DNA from: Eshraghiella sp964576255
Lineage (GTDB): Bacteria; Bacillota; Clostridia; Lachnospirales; Lachnospiraceae
DNA: 64,000 nt
Assembly: GCA_964576255.1 (NCBI GenBank)
Contig: CAZNUK010000002.1
Coordinates: forward strand, 28,597-92,596
Reading direction: 5' to 3'
Under the pieces are notes generated by a model. That model saw nothing but the letters and a program-made list of their open reading frames with translations. It ran no database searches and had not been told where the DNA came from. This document shows, piece by piece, positions 9,748 through 19,168 of this stretch (position 1 is the stretch's first letter; each line of letters starts with the position of its first letter). Both the position numbers and the translations under genes were made by a program.

Positions 9748-10479
9748 CTATGACTGTCTATATATCTTACAAATCTCCTTGGAATCGCCCTGCATATGAA
9801 CCTGACCGGATTTCAGCCAGACCACTTTATTACACAAATCCTCCACCTGTTCAATGCTGTGGGATACAAACAATACCGTTGTTCCTTCTGCCATCATTCC
9901 TTTGATTCTGTCAATGCATTTTTGCTGAAAACGAAAATCACCTACTGCCAGTACCTCATCCACAATAAGGATGTCTGCTTTACCCGAGGTCGCAATGGAA
10001 AAAGCAAGTCTTGACAGCATTCCCGATGAATAATTCTTCATAGGCACATCCATAAAATCTCTAAGCTCTGAAAAATCAATTATATCTTCAACTACAGCAT
10101 CCATCATTTTTCTGGAACGTCCAAGTAATGCCCCGTTAAGGTAAATATTTTCCTTACCTGTTAAGTCAAAGTCAAACCCTGCCCCAAGCTCAATAAGGGG
10201 TGCAACCGTACCGTTAACCTGCACGCTGCCCTTGGTAGGCTTAAGTACCCTTGCAATACATTTAAGCATGGTGCTTTTGCCACTTCCATTAAGTCCGATA
10301 AGACCAACAGAATCACCTTTTTCAACTGTAAAACTCACATCATTAAGTGCCCAGAACTCGTCAAATGCCAGCTTACCCTTAAATGCCTTAATGATGTATT
10401 CTTTAAGGCTGTCAACCTTTTCCTTGGCAAGATTAAATTTCATAGACACATTATCAACAACAATTATTGGCTCTCCCAT
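9748..10479 (-). CDS. Polysaccharide ABC exporter, ATP-binding subunit (Wzt/TagH-like)
   Basis: Cytoplasmic ATPase of 243 residues that powers export of a completed lipid-linked polysaccharide with the permease encoded just upstream. Walker A GLNGSGKST is near 62-70, the signature region NYSSGMLSRLAFS near 148, Walker B ILIVDEVLAVGD near 170 and the switch histidine in LFVSHS near 205. The length is that of a bare ATPase domain: there is no C-terminal carbohydrate-binding domain as in long Wzt proteins, and no membrane tail as in TagH. Export may therefore not depend on recognition of a chain-end modification. GGAG precedes the ATG. Confidence 0.92.
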   Translation of the reverse strand: MGEPIIVVDNVSMKFNLAKEKVDSLKEYIIKAFKGKLAFDEFWALNDVSFTVEKGDSVGLIGLNGSGKSTMLKCIARVLKPTKGSVQVNGTVAPLIELGAGFDFDLTGKENIYLNGALLGRSRKMMDAVVEDIIDFSELRDFMDVPMKNYSSGMLSRLAFSIATSGKADILIVDEVLAVGDFRFQQKCIDRIKGMMAEGTTVLFVSHSIEQVEDLCNKVVWLKSGQVHMQGDSKEICKIYRQS

Positions 10480-10503
10480 AACGGCTCCATTCTGTCTAAA
10501 ATA

Positions 10504-11283
10504 TTAAATATATAGAATAAAATCATCCTGCTTCTTGTAAAAAACGAATGCTCCCAAAGCAAATACTCCAATACTTGGAATCACTGTCATGCAGATTGTA
10601 AACACGTCAGGACAGCTTCCATACAGCATAAAGCATCTGAACATTGTAAGAATGCTTGTAATAGGATTAATTCTAACAATTCCTGCAACCCATTCCGGCA
10701 AGCTCGCCAAAGGATAGATTACCGGTGTCAGGTATAATAAAACAGTAGTAAACACAGAATACAGGTGTACCACATCCCTGAATTTAACTGCAAGACTTGC
10801 AAGTATAAGTCCCACACCAATGGAAAACATCACTAGAAACACAATAGGAATTACAGTCAAAATCACTGTATAATTCAAATCCGCTCTCATTACAAACATC
10901 ACAATTATTAACGCAGCAAAAGACGCTAATAAATTAATAGCGCTGGAAATTGTTCTGGATAAAACAAACATATATTTTGGAATATATACCTTTTTGAGCA
11001 AAGGCGCATTATTAATAATTGAGGACATACTCATAGAGGTAGATTCCTGAAAAAAATTAAATACCACCTGACCACTGAGAAGATAAATCGGATAGTTCTC
11101 AATATTAAATCTTCCAAACAACTGGGAAAATACAATGGACAACACTGTCATCATAAGAAGCGGATTAAGTAATGTCCATAACACACCCAAAACAGAACGT
11201 CTATATTTGGTTTTGATATCCCTTGTAACCAATTCACTTAACAAAGGAGTATATCTTTTAAAATTAACAAGCAGTTCCTTCAT
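10504..11283 (-). CDS. Polysaccharide ABC exporter, permease subunit (Wzm/TagG-like, ABC-2 type)
   Basis: Integral membrane subunit of 259 residues with six hydrophobic segments. The N-terminal amphipathic stretch contains LVTRDIKTKYRRSVLGVLWTL, typical of ABC-2 polysaccharide and teichoic acid exporters. With the following ATPase gene it forms the full transporter, 24 bases apart. Such exporters move fully polymerised chains assembled in the cytoplasm, which fits the multi-domain GTs and the lack of a Wzx flippase or Wzy polymerase in this locus. Whether the cargo is teichoic acid-like or a rhamnose-rich glycan is not settled by the sequence. Confidence 0.92.
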   Translation of the reverse strand: MKELLVNFKRYTPLLSELVTRDIKTKYRRSVLGVLWTLLNPLLMMTVLSIVFSQLFGRFNIENYPIYLLSGQVVFNFFQESTSMSMSSIINNAPLLKKVYIPKYMFVLSRTISSAINLLASFAALIIVMFVMRADLNYTVILTVIPIVFLVMFSIGVGLILASLAVKFRDVVHLYSVFTTVLLYLTPVIYPLASLPEWVAGIVRINPITSILTMFRCFMLYGSCPDVFTICMTVIPSIGVFALGAFVFYKKQDDFILYI

Positions 11284-11296
11284 CTAATACAACCTT

Positions 11297-11842
11297 TTAG
11301 AATTCTTTAATCCCCGGCCATTTCTGGTCTTTATCGGACATAATAAGCTCTACACCCTCCTGTAATGGCCATTCAATACCAATATCAGGGTCATTCCATA
11401 TAAGTCCACCCTCATCATTAGGATGGTAAAAATCTGTACATTTATAAGCAAATTCTGCATAATCGGATAATACTAAAAATCCATGTGCAAAGTTTTTAGG
11501 AATAAAGAACTGTTTTTTGTTCTCTTCAGATAAAACTACACCAAACCATTTGCCATAAGTCTTGGAATCCTTACGGAGGTCCACAGCAACGTCAAAAACT
11601 TCTCCTCTGATAACACGAACGAGCTTATCCTGTGGAAATTCTTTCTGAAAATGCAAGCCTCTTAAAACACCTTTTTTGGATGCTGACTGGTTATCCTGAA
11701 CAAACTGTTCAGTTATTCCCGCTGCCGCATAATCATTGTAATTATATGACTCAAAGAAATATCCTCTGTAATCTCCAAATACCTTAGGCTCAATAACCTT
11801 TAATCCTTCTATATCACATGTTGTAACAGTAATCTGTCCCAT
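11297..11842 (-). CDS. rfbC: dTDP-4-dehydrorhamnose 3,5-epimerase
   Basis: RmlC-type cupin of 181 residues, the usual family length, catalysing the third step of dTDP-L-rhamnose synthesis in the cytoplasm. Visible family blocks are FGDYRGYFFESYN, FVQDNQSASKKGVLRGLHFQ (His of the catalytic pair), VFDVAVDLRKDSKTYG and IPKNFAHGFLVLSD. The other rml genes are not in this window, so the dTDP-rhamnose supply is completed elsewhere. GAGAGG precedes the ATG. It lies between the LCP gene and the exporter permease, which links rhamnose to the exported polymer. Confidence 0.95.
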   Translation of the reverse strand: MGQITVTTCDIEGLKVIEPKVFGDYRGYFFESYNYNDYAAAGITEQFVQDNQSASKKGVLRGLHFQKEFPQDKLVRVIRGEVFDVAVDLRKDSKTYGKWFGVVLSEENKKQFFIPKNFAHGFLVLSDYAEFAYKCTDFYHPNDEGGLIWNDPDIGIEWPLQEGVELIMSDKDQKWPGIKEF

Positions 11843-11864
11843 AGTAATTCCTCTCTCCTAATTA

Positions 11865-13145
11865 TTATTTAGATTCTTTTTCTGTAGATGCTTCTGTCTC
11901 CTCCACAATCGGTTCAAAAGATACAATCGTAGAAATTGTTTTACTGATATCCTGGACTGTCGAAGTTGGCGTATAGTCCTCCGTACCAAAAAGGAACTTA
12001 TGAAGTTCGGATACATTAGACTGTAAATCCATTGGAGTTACTACATACTGCTCCTTACCGCTAACATTAACATGTCCGGTGTCATCAAGCTCAAACGGAA
12101 ATCCCGAAGTCTCTGTAAGGTTATATTTGGTAATATCCGTAGCCATATCAATAATTTCTTCCGCTGTAAAGCTTGTAGATACATTATCAACCACTGCATT
12201 AATTGCTGCATTAAGCTGGGCAAGGTTCATTCCCTTAGCTTTTTTGAACACTTCAGTAAGAACAATTCTCTGACGCTCAGTTCTTCTATAATCACTTCCC
12301 GCAGTAAATCTGACTCTGCAATATGCAGTAGCCTGAATACCATCAAGATGAACATATCCTGAATTGGTTACCTCTGTATACTTCTTACCGGTATTAACAC
12401 TGGTATCAACAAGATAGGCATTAAGCCATTCTCTCTCTTCCTCAGTAATTTCAATATCCACACCGCCAACAGCATCTATAATATCAATAAGCGCGCTCCA
12501 GTTAACCATTACATAGTCAGTAATATTCAAATCCATATTGACATTAATCATATTAAGAGTGGACTGAGCGCCGTAATAAAACATCGCTTCTGTTGCCTTA
12601 CGATATTTGTAATCGGATGGATCTTCCGGTTTGCTCATTTTAAGAATGGTATCTCTGTATACGGACACAAGCTTTATCTCTTTAGTGTCATTATTGATAC
12701 TACAAATAATTATTGTATCACTATGATTTGCCAGTGTCTGTTCCAAAACTTCCACACTGTTATCCCTTGCGTCGGAACCCACAAGAAGAATATTGGTATA
12801 TCCCTTCAATACTTCCTTGGTAGTATCATCCATCTGTTCCTGGTTATCCATAATAAAATCCGGATTCAGGGGATTATAATCCAAATCTCCAAGCTTATCT
12901 AAGAGATAAACCATTCCAACAAGTCCCACCAGAACCACAACTTCAACTATGCAGATAAGCACCTTAACCCAACGCTTCATTTTTTTGCGTGGTTTATTAT
13001 CAGAAGAAGCTCTGACAACCTCTTTTCTGTTTTTTTTAGGTGCTCTTGTATAACTATAGCCATCGTCATTCCTCTCCGACTTTAAATTATACTCGTAGTC
13101 ATCATCATATTCATAATCATCATCAAAATCTCTATATTTTGCCAT
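11865..13145 (-). CDS. LytR-CpsA-Psr (LCP) family cell-wall glycopolymer ligase
   Basis: Membrane-anchored enzyme of 426 residues that, in this family, transfers undecaprenyl-linked glycopolymers to peptidoglycan outside the cell. A long charged cytoplasmic N-terminus rich in Asp/Tyr/Lys (1-72) precedes one membrane helix (about 73-95). The LCP domain follows: NILLVGSDARDNS near 118, VSVYRDTILKM near 162 and VRFTAGSDYRRTERQR near 280, holding the Asp and Arg residues that bind the pyrophosphate lipid. The C-terminal tail is Ser/Thr/Glu-rich. The gene sits beside the initiating transferase and rfbC, so it probably attaches the product of this locus to the wall. Confidence 0.92.
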   Translation of the reverse strand: MAKYRDFDDDYEYDDDYEYNLKSERNDDGYSYTRAPKKNRKEVVRASSDNKPRKKMKRWVKVLICIVEVVVLVGLVGMVYLLDKLGDLDYNPLNPDFIMDNQEQMDDTTKEVLKGYTNILLVGSDARDNSVEVLEQTLANHSDTIIICSINNDTKEIKLVSVYRDTILKMSKPEDPSDYKYRKATEAMFYYGAQSTLNMINVNMDLNITDYVMVNWSALIDIIDAVGGVDIEITEEEREWLNAYLVDTSVNTGKKYTEVTNSGYVHLDGIQATAYCRVRFTAGSDYRRTERQRIVLTEVFKKAKGMNLAQLNAAINAVVDNVSTSFTAEEIIDMATDITKYNLTETSGFPFELDDTGHVNVSGKEQYVVTPMDLQSNVSELHKFLFGTEDYTPTSTVQDISKTISTIVSFEPIVEETEASTEKESK

Positions 13146-13168
13146 TTCAATTCCCTCTTACAGATTTA

Positions 13169-14575
13169 CTAATAGGCATTTTTATTAATAAATCCCTCAA
13201 AAATAGTTCTAAACATTATTTTAATGTCAAAAAACAAGCTCCAATTTTCAATGTAATACAAATCACACTCAATTCGTTTCTCAATGGAAGTATCGCCACG
13301 ATATCCATTAACCTGCGCCCAGCCGGTCATTCCCGGTCTTATCTGGTGTTTAACCATATATCTTGGTATTTCTTCCTTAAACTTGTCCACGTAAAAAGGT
13401 CGTTCCGGTCTTGGTCCCACAAGACTCATATCTCCTTTCAACACGTTAATAATCTGCGGAAGCTCGTCAATACTTGTCTTGCGCATAAACTTTCCGAATT
13501 TGGTTACACGAGGGTCACCGCTGGTAGTCCACTTCTTAGCATCCCCACCATCAGTCTGAACCATCATAGAACGGAACTTGTACATTTCAAATTCCTTATT
13601 ATGAAGCCCAATTCGCTTCTGTTTATATATAATCGGCCCCTTTGACGAAATCTTAATACCAATTACAGCAACTAACATTATAGGCGAAAATAAAATTAAT
13701 GCAAGTGTTCCGACAAAAATATCCATACATCTCTTTAAAAATCTGTTTCCGATATTACTTAAAGGTACATGTCTGATATTAACTACCGGAAGTCCTAACA
13801 CATCTTCAATATATGGTCTTGTTGGAATAATGTTATTATAATCCGGAATAAACTTGGTATGAACACCGGATTTTTCACAAATCATAACTATTCGTTCAAG
13901 CTTCTCATATTCTCCTATACCTAATGTTATTACAATTTCATCCAGGTCATTATTTTCAATGAAGGTTTCTATATCTGAATTTCTTCCTACTACTCTTTCT
14001 CCACGATATTTGGTATCCAGTTCCACATTATCATCGAGAATGCCCAAAACATTGTACCCCCACTGAGGATACTGCTTGATTCTGTCAATATAACCCTCTG
14101 CCGCACGACTGTATCCCACCAGAAGAATGTGCTTCTGATTAAAACCTCTTTTACGGATACTTCTAAGAAGCATTCGAATCAGAACTCTCGCAATAAATTC
14201 AAAAACAATATTCAGTCCAAAGAAAATAAATAACACCGCACGGGAAAAATCCGTCAGCTTCGTCAGATACAACACGAAGAAGAATATCATAATGCCAACA
14301 ATATTAGCTTTAACAATATTCATTATTTCGTATTTTTGACCATGCATTCTCTTAGGTGCATATAGCTTAAAAATACCATACAGTATAAGATATACCGGCA
14401 CAACAATCAAAAGAGCATACAAATACATAGGTGTGGCACCAACGCCCCCCACTTTATGACTGGCTGAATCATAAACTGCTTTAATTGCCCAGGCAGACCC
14501 ATACGCTAATATAATTATTATTGCGTCCATCAGAATATGAAGTTTATTAAAATACTTCTGATTTTTCCTAATCAC
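13169..14575 (-). CDS. Undecaprenyl-phosphate sugar-1-phosphate transferase (WbaP/WcaJ type)
   Basis: Initiating enzyme of 468 residues that places the first sugar phosphate on undecaprenyl phosphate. Four N-terminal membrane helices are followed by a Rossmann-like CoA-binding domain (HILLVGYSRAAEGYIDR near 147). A fifth hydrophobic segment precedes the bacterial sugar-transferase domain with KRCMDIFVGTLAL, YKFRSMM, TSIDELPQIINVLKGDMS and VGPRPERP, the last two holding the catalytic Asp-Glu and phosphate-binding Arg. The start is a GTG inside the previous gene's last codons, with GGAGAG upstream. The sugar used (glucose, galactose or other) cannot be told from sequence. Confidence 0.92.
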   Translation of the reverse strand: MIRKNQKYFNKLHILMDAIIIILAYGSAWAIKAVYDSASHKVGGVGATPMYLYALLIVVPVYLILYGIFKLYAPKRMHGQKYEIMNIVKANIVGIMIFFFVLYLTKLTDFSRAVLFIFFGLNIVFEFIARVLIRMLLRSIRKRGFNQKHILLVGYSRAAEGYIDRIKQYPQWGYNVLGILDDNVELDTKYRGERVVGRNSDIETFIENNDLDEIVITLGIGEYEKLERIVMICEKSGVHTKFIPDYNNIIPTRPYIEDVLGLPVVNIRHVPLSNIGNRFLKRCMDIFVGTLALILFSPIMLVAVIGIKISSKGPIIYKQKRIGLHNKEFEMYKFRSMMVQTDGGDAKKWTTSGDPRVTKFGKFMRKTSIDELPQIINVLKGDMSLVGPRPERPFYVDKFKEEIPRYMVKHQIRPGMTGWAQVNGYRGDTSIEKRIECDLYYIENWSLFFDIKIMFRTIFEGFINKNAY

Positions 14576-15518
14576 AACTATTACACTCTCCGTAATTATT
14601 CCAGTATCCTATGTTCATAGTATACCTGCGTATCTTCTTAAGTGATAATTTCTTAAATCTCTTACCTTTTCTGTAGCCAATATATTTGGCGGCAGAGGTT
14701 ATAATAAGATAAGGTATTTCATACCAATGTCCCTTTTTAAACAAAAATCCCGCCGTGTTTTTAACAAGTCGGATGCCCTCACCCTCTGATTTAATTCCTT
14801 CAAACACCTCTGGATGAAGACTTTGAGACACTCCCATATCAAAATTTCTGGAAAACTGCTGCTTTATGGTATAATTGTGAGAATGTACCACTCTGGCATC
14901 AGCACAGTAAGCTATCCCATATCCATTATTTACAGCCTTGGCGGCATATATCATATCTTCATTAAAAATTGCTTTGGAAACAAATCCTCCAAGTCCGCTA
15001 TAAATCTTTCTATTGTACATAGCGCATACATCTGAACAGAAATATGCCTTAATTCCAAGTCTTGCCACATCCGACTGAGTTTTAACCATACTTTCTTCGG
15101 GGTAATTGTATATTCTTGTATACTGTTCCATAAGCCGGCAATCACTTCGTGGCAGTTGTCTGGCATATGACACTGCAATTAGCGGTTCCTCATTCTCCAG
15201 ATGGGGCTTTAAAAGCTCCTCCACCAGATATTCATTATCCGGTATTGCATCCATGGTCATAAACAGCACATAATCTCCCTCACTAAGCTCAAATCCCATA
15301 TTACGTGTCGCCGCATGGTCAAATTCATCTCTGGTAATATGGACAACTTCCATATTAGGCATTGTATAGCAGTCATCCGGGAAATACTGCTTCTCTGTGT
15401 TAATTATAACAACCCTATTGACAGGATGTGTTTGTATTTGTAGTTTTTCTATTAATTCCTGCAGCTCTTTTCCGGGCTTATACACAGGTATAACCACATC
15501 AACCTTGATATATTCCAA
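14568..15518 (-). CDS. GT2 family glycosyltransferase (RfbF/WcaA-like)
   Basis: GT-A enzyme of 316 residues. It starts VDVVIPVYKPGKELQELIEKL and carries FDHAATRNMGFELSEGDYVL, where MTMDAIPDN takes the place of the DxD. FNEDMIYAAKAVNNGYGIAY follows near 205. This layout is typical of rhamnosyltransferases in capsule and wall polysaccharide loci, consistent with rfbC nearby. The start is a TTG with AGGAG six bases upstream, and that ribosome site lies inside the last codons of glmM, so the two are translationally linked. The stop overlaps the following GTG start. Confidence 0.85.
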   Translation of the reverse strand: MEYIKVDVVIPVYKPGKELQELIEKLQIQTHPVNRVVIINTEKQYFPDDCYTMPNMEVVHITRDEFDHAATRNMGFELSEGDYVLFMTMDAIPDNEYLVEELLKPHLENEEPLIAVSYARQLPRSDCRLMEQYTRIYNYPEESMVKTQSDVARLGIKAYFCSDVCAMYNRKIYSGLGGFVSKAIFNEDMIYAAKAVNNGYGIAYCADARVVHSHNYTIKQQFSRNFDMGVSQSLHPEVFEGIKSEGEGIRLVKNTAGFLFKKGHWYEIPYLIITSAAKYIGYRKGKRFKKLSLKKIRRYTMNIGYWNNYGECNSCD

Positions 15519-15519
15519 C

Positions 15520-16872
15520 TTATTCTCCTATGCATCTCTCTATAAGAGCTGCAAGCTTCTTAGCTTCTTCTTCTATTAATTGCTGGTCATTTCCCTCAAT
15601 CATTACTCTTACCAAAGGCTCTGTTCCCGACGGACGAATTAACACTCTTCCGGCACCATTAAATTTCTTCTCTAATTCTTCAATTGCTCCTGCAATCTCT
15701 GCATTATCCATATAATAATCTTTCTTAAGATTTGACACCCTTGCATTAACGAGTGACTGTGGAAGAACCTCCATAATACTACCAAGCTCCGATAGCTTTT
15801 CCCCTGTACTTACCAGAACCTCCAAAAGGTGGATGGCACTTACAAGCCCGTCTCCGGTTGTATTTTCATCCAGAAAAATCACATGTCCCGACTGCTCTCC
15901 TCCAAGGTTATAACCTTTTTTCAGCATTTTTTCAAGAACATATCTATCTCCAACCTTGGTCTGCTCTATATTAATTGCCTCTCTTTCGCCCATCTGGAAG
16001 AATCCCAAATTACTCATAACTGTTGCAACAACAGTATTCTGCTTAAGAGTTCCTTTTTTCTTCATATATGCACCGCAAATGGCCATAATTCTATCACCAT
16101 CCACTACATTGCCCAACTCATCCACTGCCAGCATTCTGTCAGCATCACCATCAAAGGCGATACCAATGTCAGCCTTTTCACTGAGTACCTTCGCCTGTAG
16201 CTCTTCCATATGAGTTGAACCACAGCCCTTGTTAATATTAACTCCATCCGGTTTATTATGTAGCATAACCGGATTAGCTTTTAGAAGCTTAAAGGCTTTT
16301 TCCGCTGTGTAACTTGCAGCACCCTCAGCCGTATCCACAACCAGCTTCAATCCTGATAAATCCATTGGAATTAATCCTGCAGCAAAATTAACATATTCAT
16401 CTCTTAAATCATATCTGTATGTAATTTTGCCAACCTCACCGCCTAATGGCATTGGAAACTCAGCCAGATTCATTCTCATAGTTTCTTCAATCTCATCCTC
16501 TAACTGGTCCGGAAGTTTGTATCCGTTTCCGTTAAAAAACTTTATTCCGTTATATTCAGCCGGATTATGAGAAGCAGATATTACTACACCTGCATCATAT
16601 CCCTTATGTCTGGTAAGATAGGATACTGCCGGTGTTGGTAAAACTCCTGCATATACTGCGTCAGCTCCAACCGAACAAATTCCTGCCATCAAAGCATTCG
16701 CCAACATTTCTCCGGAAATTCTAGTGTCGCAGCCTACAAGAATAGTTGGCTTGTGGGCATTTTCCTTGGTCAGCACAAAAGCCCCTGCCTTACCAAGACT
16801 CATAGCCAATTCAACAGTAAGTTCCTTATTAGCAATTCCTCTAACTCCGTCTGTTCCAAATATTCTTGCCAT
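15520..16872 (-). CDS. glmM: Phosphoglucosamine mutase
   Basis: Enzyme of 450 residues, the usual GlmM length, converting glucosamine-6-phosphate to glucosamine-1-phosphate for UDP-GlcNAc and peptidoglycan. It begins ARIFGTDGVRGIAN. The phosphoserine loop VISASHNPAEYNG is near 98-110, the metal loop FDGDADR near 240, the substrate loop GGEQSGHV near 325 and the phosphate loop IRPSGTEPLVRVM near 408. It directly follows cdaA and cdaR. In Firmicutes GlmM binds CdaA and restrains c-di-AMP synthesis, so the order is functionally meaningful as well as conserved. Confidence 0.97.
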   Translation of the reverse strand: MARIFGTDGVRGIANKELTVELAMSLGKAGAFVLTKENAHKPTILVGCDTRISGEMLANALMAGICSVGADAVYAGVLPTPAVSYLTRHKGYDAGVVISASHNPAEYNGIKFFNGNGYKLPDQLEDEIEETMRMNLAEFPMPLGGEVGKITYRYDLRDEYVNFAAGLIPMDLSGLKLVVDTAEGAASYTAEKAFKLLKANPVMLHNKPDGVNINKGCGSTHMEELQAKVLSEKADIGIAFDGDADRMLAVDELGNVVDGDRIMAICGAYMKKKGTLKQNTVVATVMSNLGFFQMGEREAINIEQTKVGDRYVLEKMLKKGYNLGGEQSGHVIFLDENTTGDGLVSAIHLLEVLVSTGEKLSELGSIMEVLPQSLVNARVSNLKKDYYMDNAEIAGAIEELEKKFNGAGRVLIRPSGTEPLVRVMIEGNDQQLIEEEAKKLAALIERCIGE

Positions 16873-16896
16873 AAAAAGGCTCCCTTCTATACATTA

Positions 16897-18279
16897 TTAG
16901 TCAGTCTGTTCCGTAGTATTTTCATCAGTGGTATCAGTTGTATCCGTAACATTTCCACCAACCTCTGTAACATCTTCTTCGGTTACTTCCTCAGTTGGCT
17001 CCTCTGCATATTTATCCGTTATGGTAACTTTAACATAATACGTCTTAGATATAGTATATTCCGGCTCAGTAGCAAGTGTTACTTTGACTGTATGCACACC
17101 CTCTTTTTTGCCTGTCAAATCGATTGTAGGCGAAAGCTCATTGGCTGTAAGAGACTTAACAACCTCATCAACGCCCTTAACTCCCACTTCAAGCACACTT
17201 TCAGAATCAACTGTTGTAATCTCATACAGATAATCCTTGCCAAGTCCCGTAATACTTATATCCTCCACCGGAATATTAATTATTACGTCTGATATTTTTT
17301 CAATAGTGGTCAGTACCTCAAGCACTGTCATTGAAGACACAATCTTAAAACCCGACGGCAGATAAGGAGCAAGACTTACTGCAATCTTTCCATCTGAAGT
17401 GGCACCGGTTATGTCCACTACTCCCGATGGAATATCAATAGCCGAATAATTAGCAAGCTGATCCTTTCTGGCAGCAACATTGATAGAAGTAAGATTCTCC
17501 GTATATCCGCTCAAAGAATATCCTTCCGCCGGTTCTCCCGATACCACATAATTAACCTTAATCCATTTGGTAGGAAGAATCTCTATTTTAAGCTGGACAT
17601 CGGACTTGCTGAGTTCAAGCTTATCCGACTTAATAACCTTACCGTCCGCATTATAAAACACAGGTGTAACTGAATCTGAAACATCCGCATTCATACTTTC
17701 AACATCATAGCTAATCTCTGCATATGCTATCTGTCCCACAATATTTTCCGCGCCTGTAACCTTAATGGTTGTAGGAGATGAACTATATTCTCCCACCACA
17801 TAACCACTTTCAGGTATACCGGTAATTGCAATCTGTATTGGTAAATCCTTATCAACCTTATTATCAATAACCAACTGAACATATTCTGATTTCTGACTTA
17901 CAATATCAATTTTGTTCGATATCTCGTCATTAGTACATGATACATATATCTTAGCAGTGTCCGATTCCGGCGTTCTCTCACTCAAATCAGCATATGCATA
18001 GAAATCAGATGCCTTCAAATTCTCCACAACAGTCTGCGGTCCCTTAACTACAATGGATATACTTCCACCAGATTCCACCTGATAAATATATCCCTTGTCG
18101 ATAAGCACCTCTTCATTCTGTAATGTAACAGATATTCCACTTATCGTTACTCGCTGTGAAGGGTCAGATACATTAACAATTACAATCCACACAACAATTG
18201 CTACAAGAATAGCAAGTATCTTGAGATGAATATTAGTAAGAAAAATGTCCTTAAGCCTTTGCATTCTTGGATTTTTCAT
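16897..18279 (-). CDS. cdaR: CdaR-like YbbR-domain regulator of diadenylate cyclase
   Basis: Membrane-anchored extracytoplasmic protein of 460 residues. A single N-terminal helix (about 17-38, HLKILAILVAIVVWIVIVNV) is followed by about four YbbR repeats; blocks such as GYIYQVESGG, GYVVGEYSSSPTTIKVTGAE and GYSLSGYTENLTSINVAA mark their spacing. A Thr/Glu/Asp-rich tail ends the protein. In related bacteria CdaR modulates CdaA at the membrane. The start overlaps the cdaA end by 29 bases, as is usual for this pair, with GAAGGGGG upstream. Confidence 0.92.
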   Translation of the reverse strand: MKNPRMQRLKDIFLTNIHLKILAILVAIVVWIVIVNVSDPSQRVTISGISVTLQNEEVLIDKGYIYQVESGGSISIVVKGPQTVVENLKASDFYAYADLSERTPESDTAKIYVSCTNDEISNKIDIVSQKSEYVQLVIDNKVDKDLPIQIAITGIPESGYVVGEYSSSPTTIKVTGAENIVGQIAYAEISYDVESMNADVSDSVTPVFYNADGKVIKSDKLELSKSDVQLKIEILPTKWIKVNYVVSGEPAEGYSLSGYTENLTSINVAARKDQLANYSAIDIPSGVVDITGATSDGKIAVSLAPYLPSGFKIVSSMTVLEVLTTIEKISDVIINIPVEDISITGLGKDYLYEITTVDSESVLEVGVKGVDEVVKSLTANELSPTIDLTGKKEGVHTVKVTLATEPEYTISKTYYVKVTITDKYAEEPTEEVTEEDVTEVGGNVTDTTDTTDENTTEQTD

Positions 18280-19144
18280 CGTGTTTCGCCCCCTTCTTCC
18301 ATAATCTGTATCTATTTACGTCAATCGTCTTTTTCTGGAGGAATGTTAGCTTACTCTTAAGGTAATCATGGTCAACATCTCTGAAAAGTTCTCCCGCAAT
18401 GGCAATGGATACCTTGCCCGTTTCTTCAGATACCACTATTGTAAGAGCATCACTTACCTCCGAGATACCAACAGCCGCCCTATGCCTCGTGCCCAAATCC
18501 TTACTAAGCTCCATATTATCGGATAATGGCAGATAACATGTTGCCGCAGTAATCTTATCCCCACGCACAAGAACAGCTCCGTCGTGTAACGGAGTGTTAT
18601 GTTCAAAAATATTAATCAAAAGCTGGCTTGATATGGTGCCATCTATCGGAATTCCTGTTTTCTCATATTCCTCTAAGATAACCTCTTGTTCAATTACAAT
18701 TAAAGCCCCCGTTTTGGTCTTTGCAAGCTCATAACATGCACGTACAAGCTCTGTAACAGTCTTGTCGCTGCATCGTTCGCCCTTATCCTTCTTATCACCA
18801 AAAGCCAGAAACTTAGATACAATTTTACGACGCCCCAACTGTTCGAGGGCTTTTCTTAATTCAGGCTGGAATATAATAACCACTGCCAGTAATGCAAAGT
18901 TAATAATCTTACCGCCAATCCATAAAATCGTTGTAAAATTAAATAAGTAAGCCAATAACCAGAAAATGAGTAGCACAACAATACCCTTCAGCAATGTAAA
19001 GGCCCTGGTCTTCTTAACCCATGCAATAAATTCATAAATAAGAATTGCCATAAGTATTATTTCAAGAATATTAGTTACTTTAATAGTTTTGGGTATATAA
19101 AAATTCGACAAATAATCTTCAAAAAAGTTTAATATTGCCTCCAT
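18251..19144 (-). CDS. cdaA: Diadenylate cyclase CdaA
   Basis: Membrane enzyme of about 297 residues that makes c-di-AMP from two ATP. Three N-terminal hydrophobic helices precede the DAC domain. The catalytic motifs LHDGAVLVRGDKI and LGTRHRAAVG (the DGA and RHR motifs) are intact, followed by VSEETGKVSIA. The open frame can start at 19165, but AGGAAG stands eight bases before the ATG at 19142-19144, which I use and which gives the family-typical N-terminus. c-di-AMP here probably links potassium and wall homeostasis; a potassium channel gene with RCK-type domains is also in the window (57488). Confidence 0.95.
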   Translation of the reverse strand: MEAILNFFEDYLSNFYIPKTIKVTNILEIILMAILIYEFIAWVKKTRAFTLLKGIVVLLIFWLLAYLFNFTTILWIGGKIINFALLAVVIIFQPELRKALEQLGRRKIVSKFLAFGDKKDKGERCSDKTVTELVRACYELAKTKTGALIVIEQEVILEEYEKTGIPIDGTISSQLLINIFEHNTPLHDGAVLVRGDKITAATCYLPLSDNMELSKDLGTRHRAAVGISEVSDALTIVVSEETGKVSIAIAGELFRDVDHDYLKSKLTFLQKKTIDVNRYRLWKKGAKHDEKSKNAKA

Positions 19145-19168
19145 AGCTACACTTCCTGTTCTCACGCG

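Noticed and set aside
13040..13645. Plus-strand open frame of 201 codons
   Set aside because: It is antisense to the LCP and sugar-transferase genes and has no start signal or family motif.
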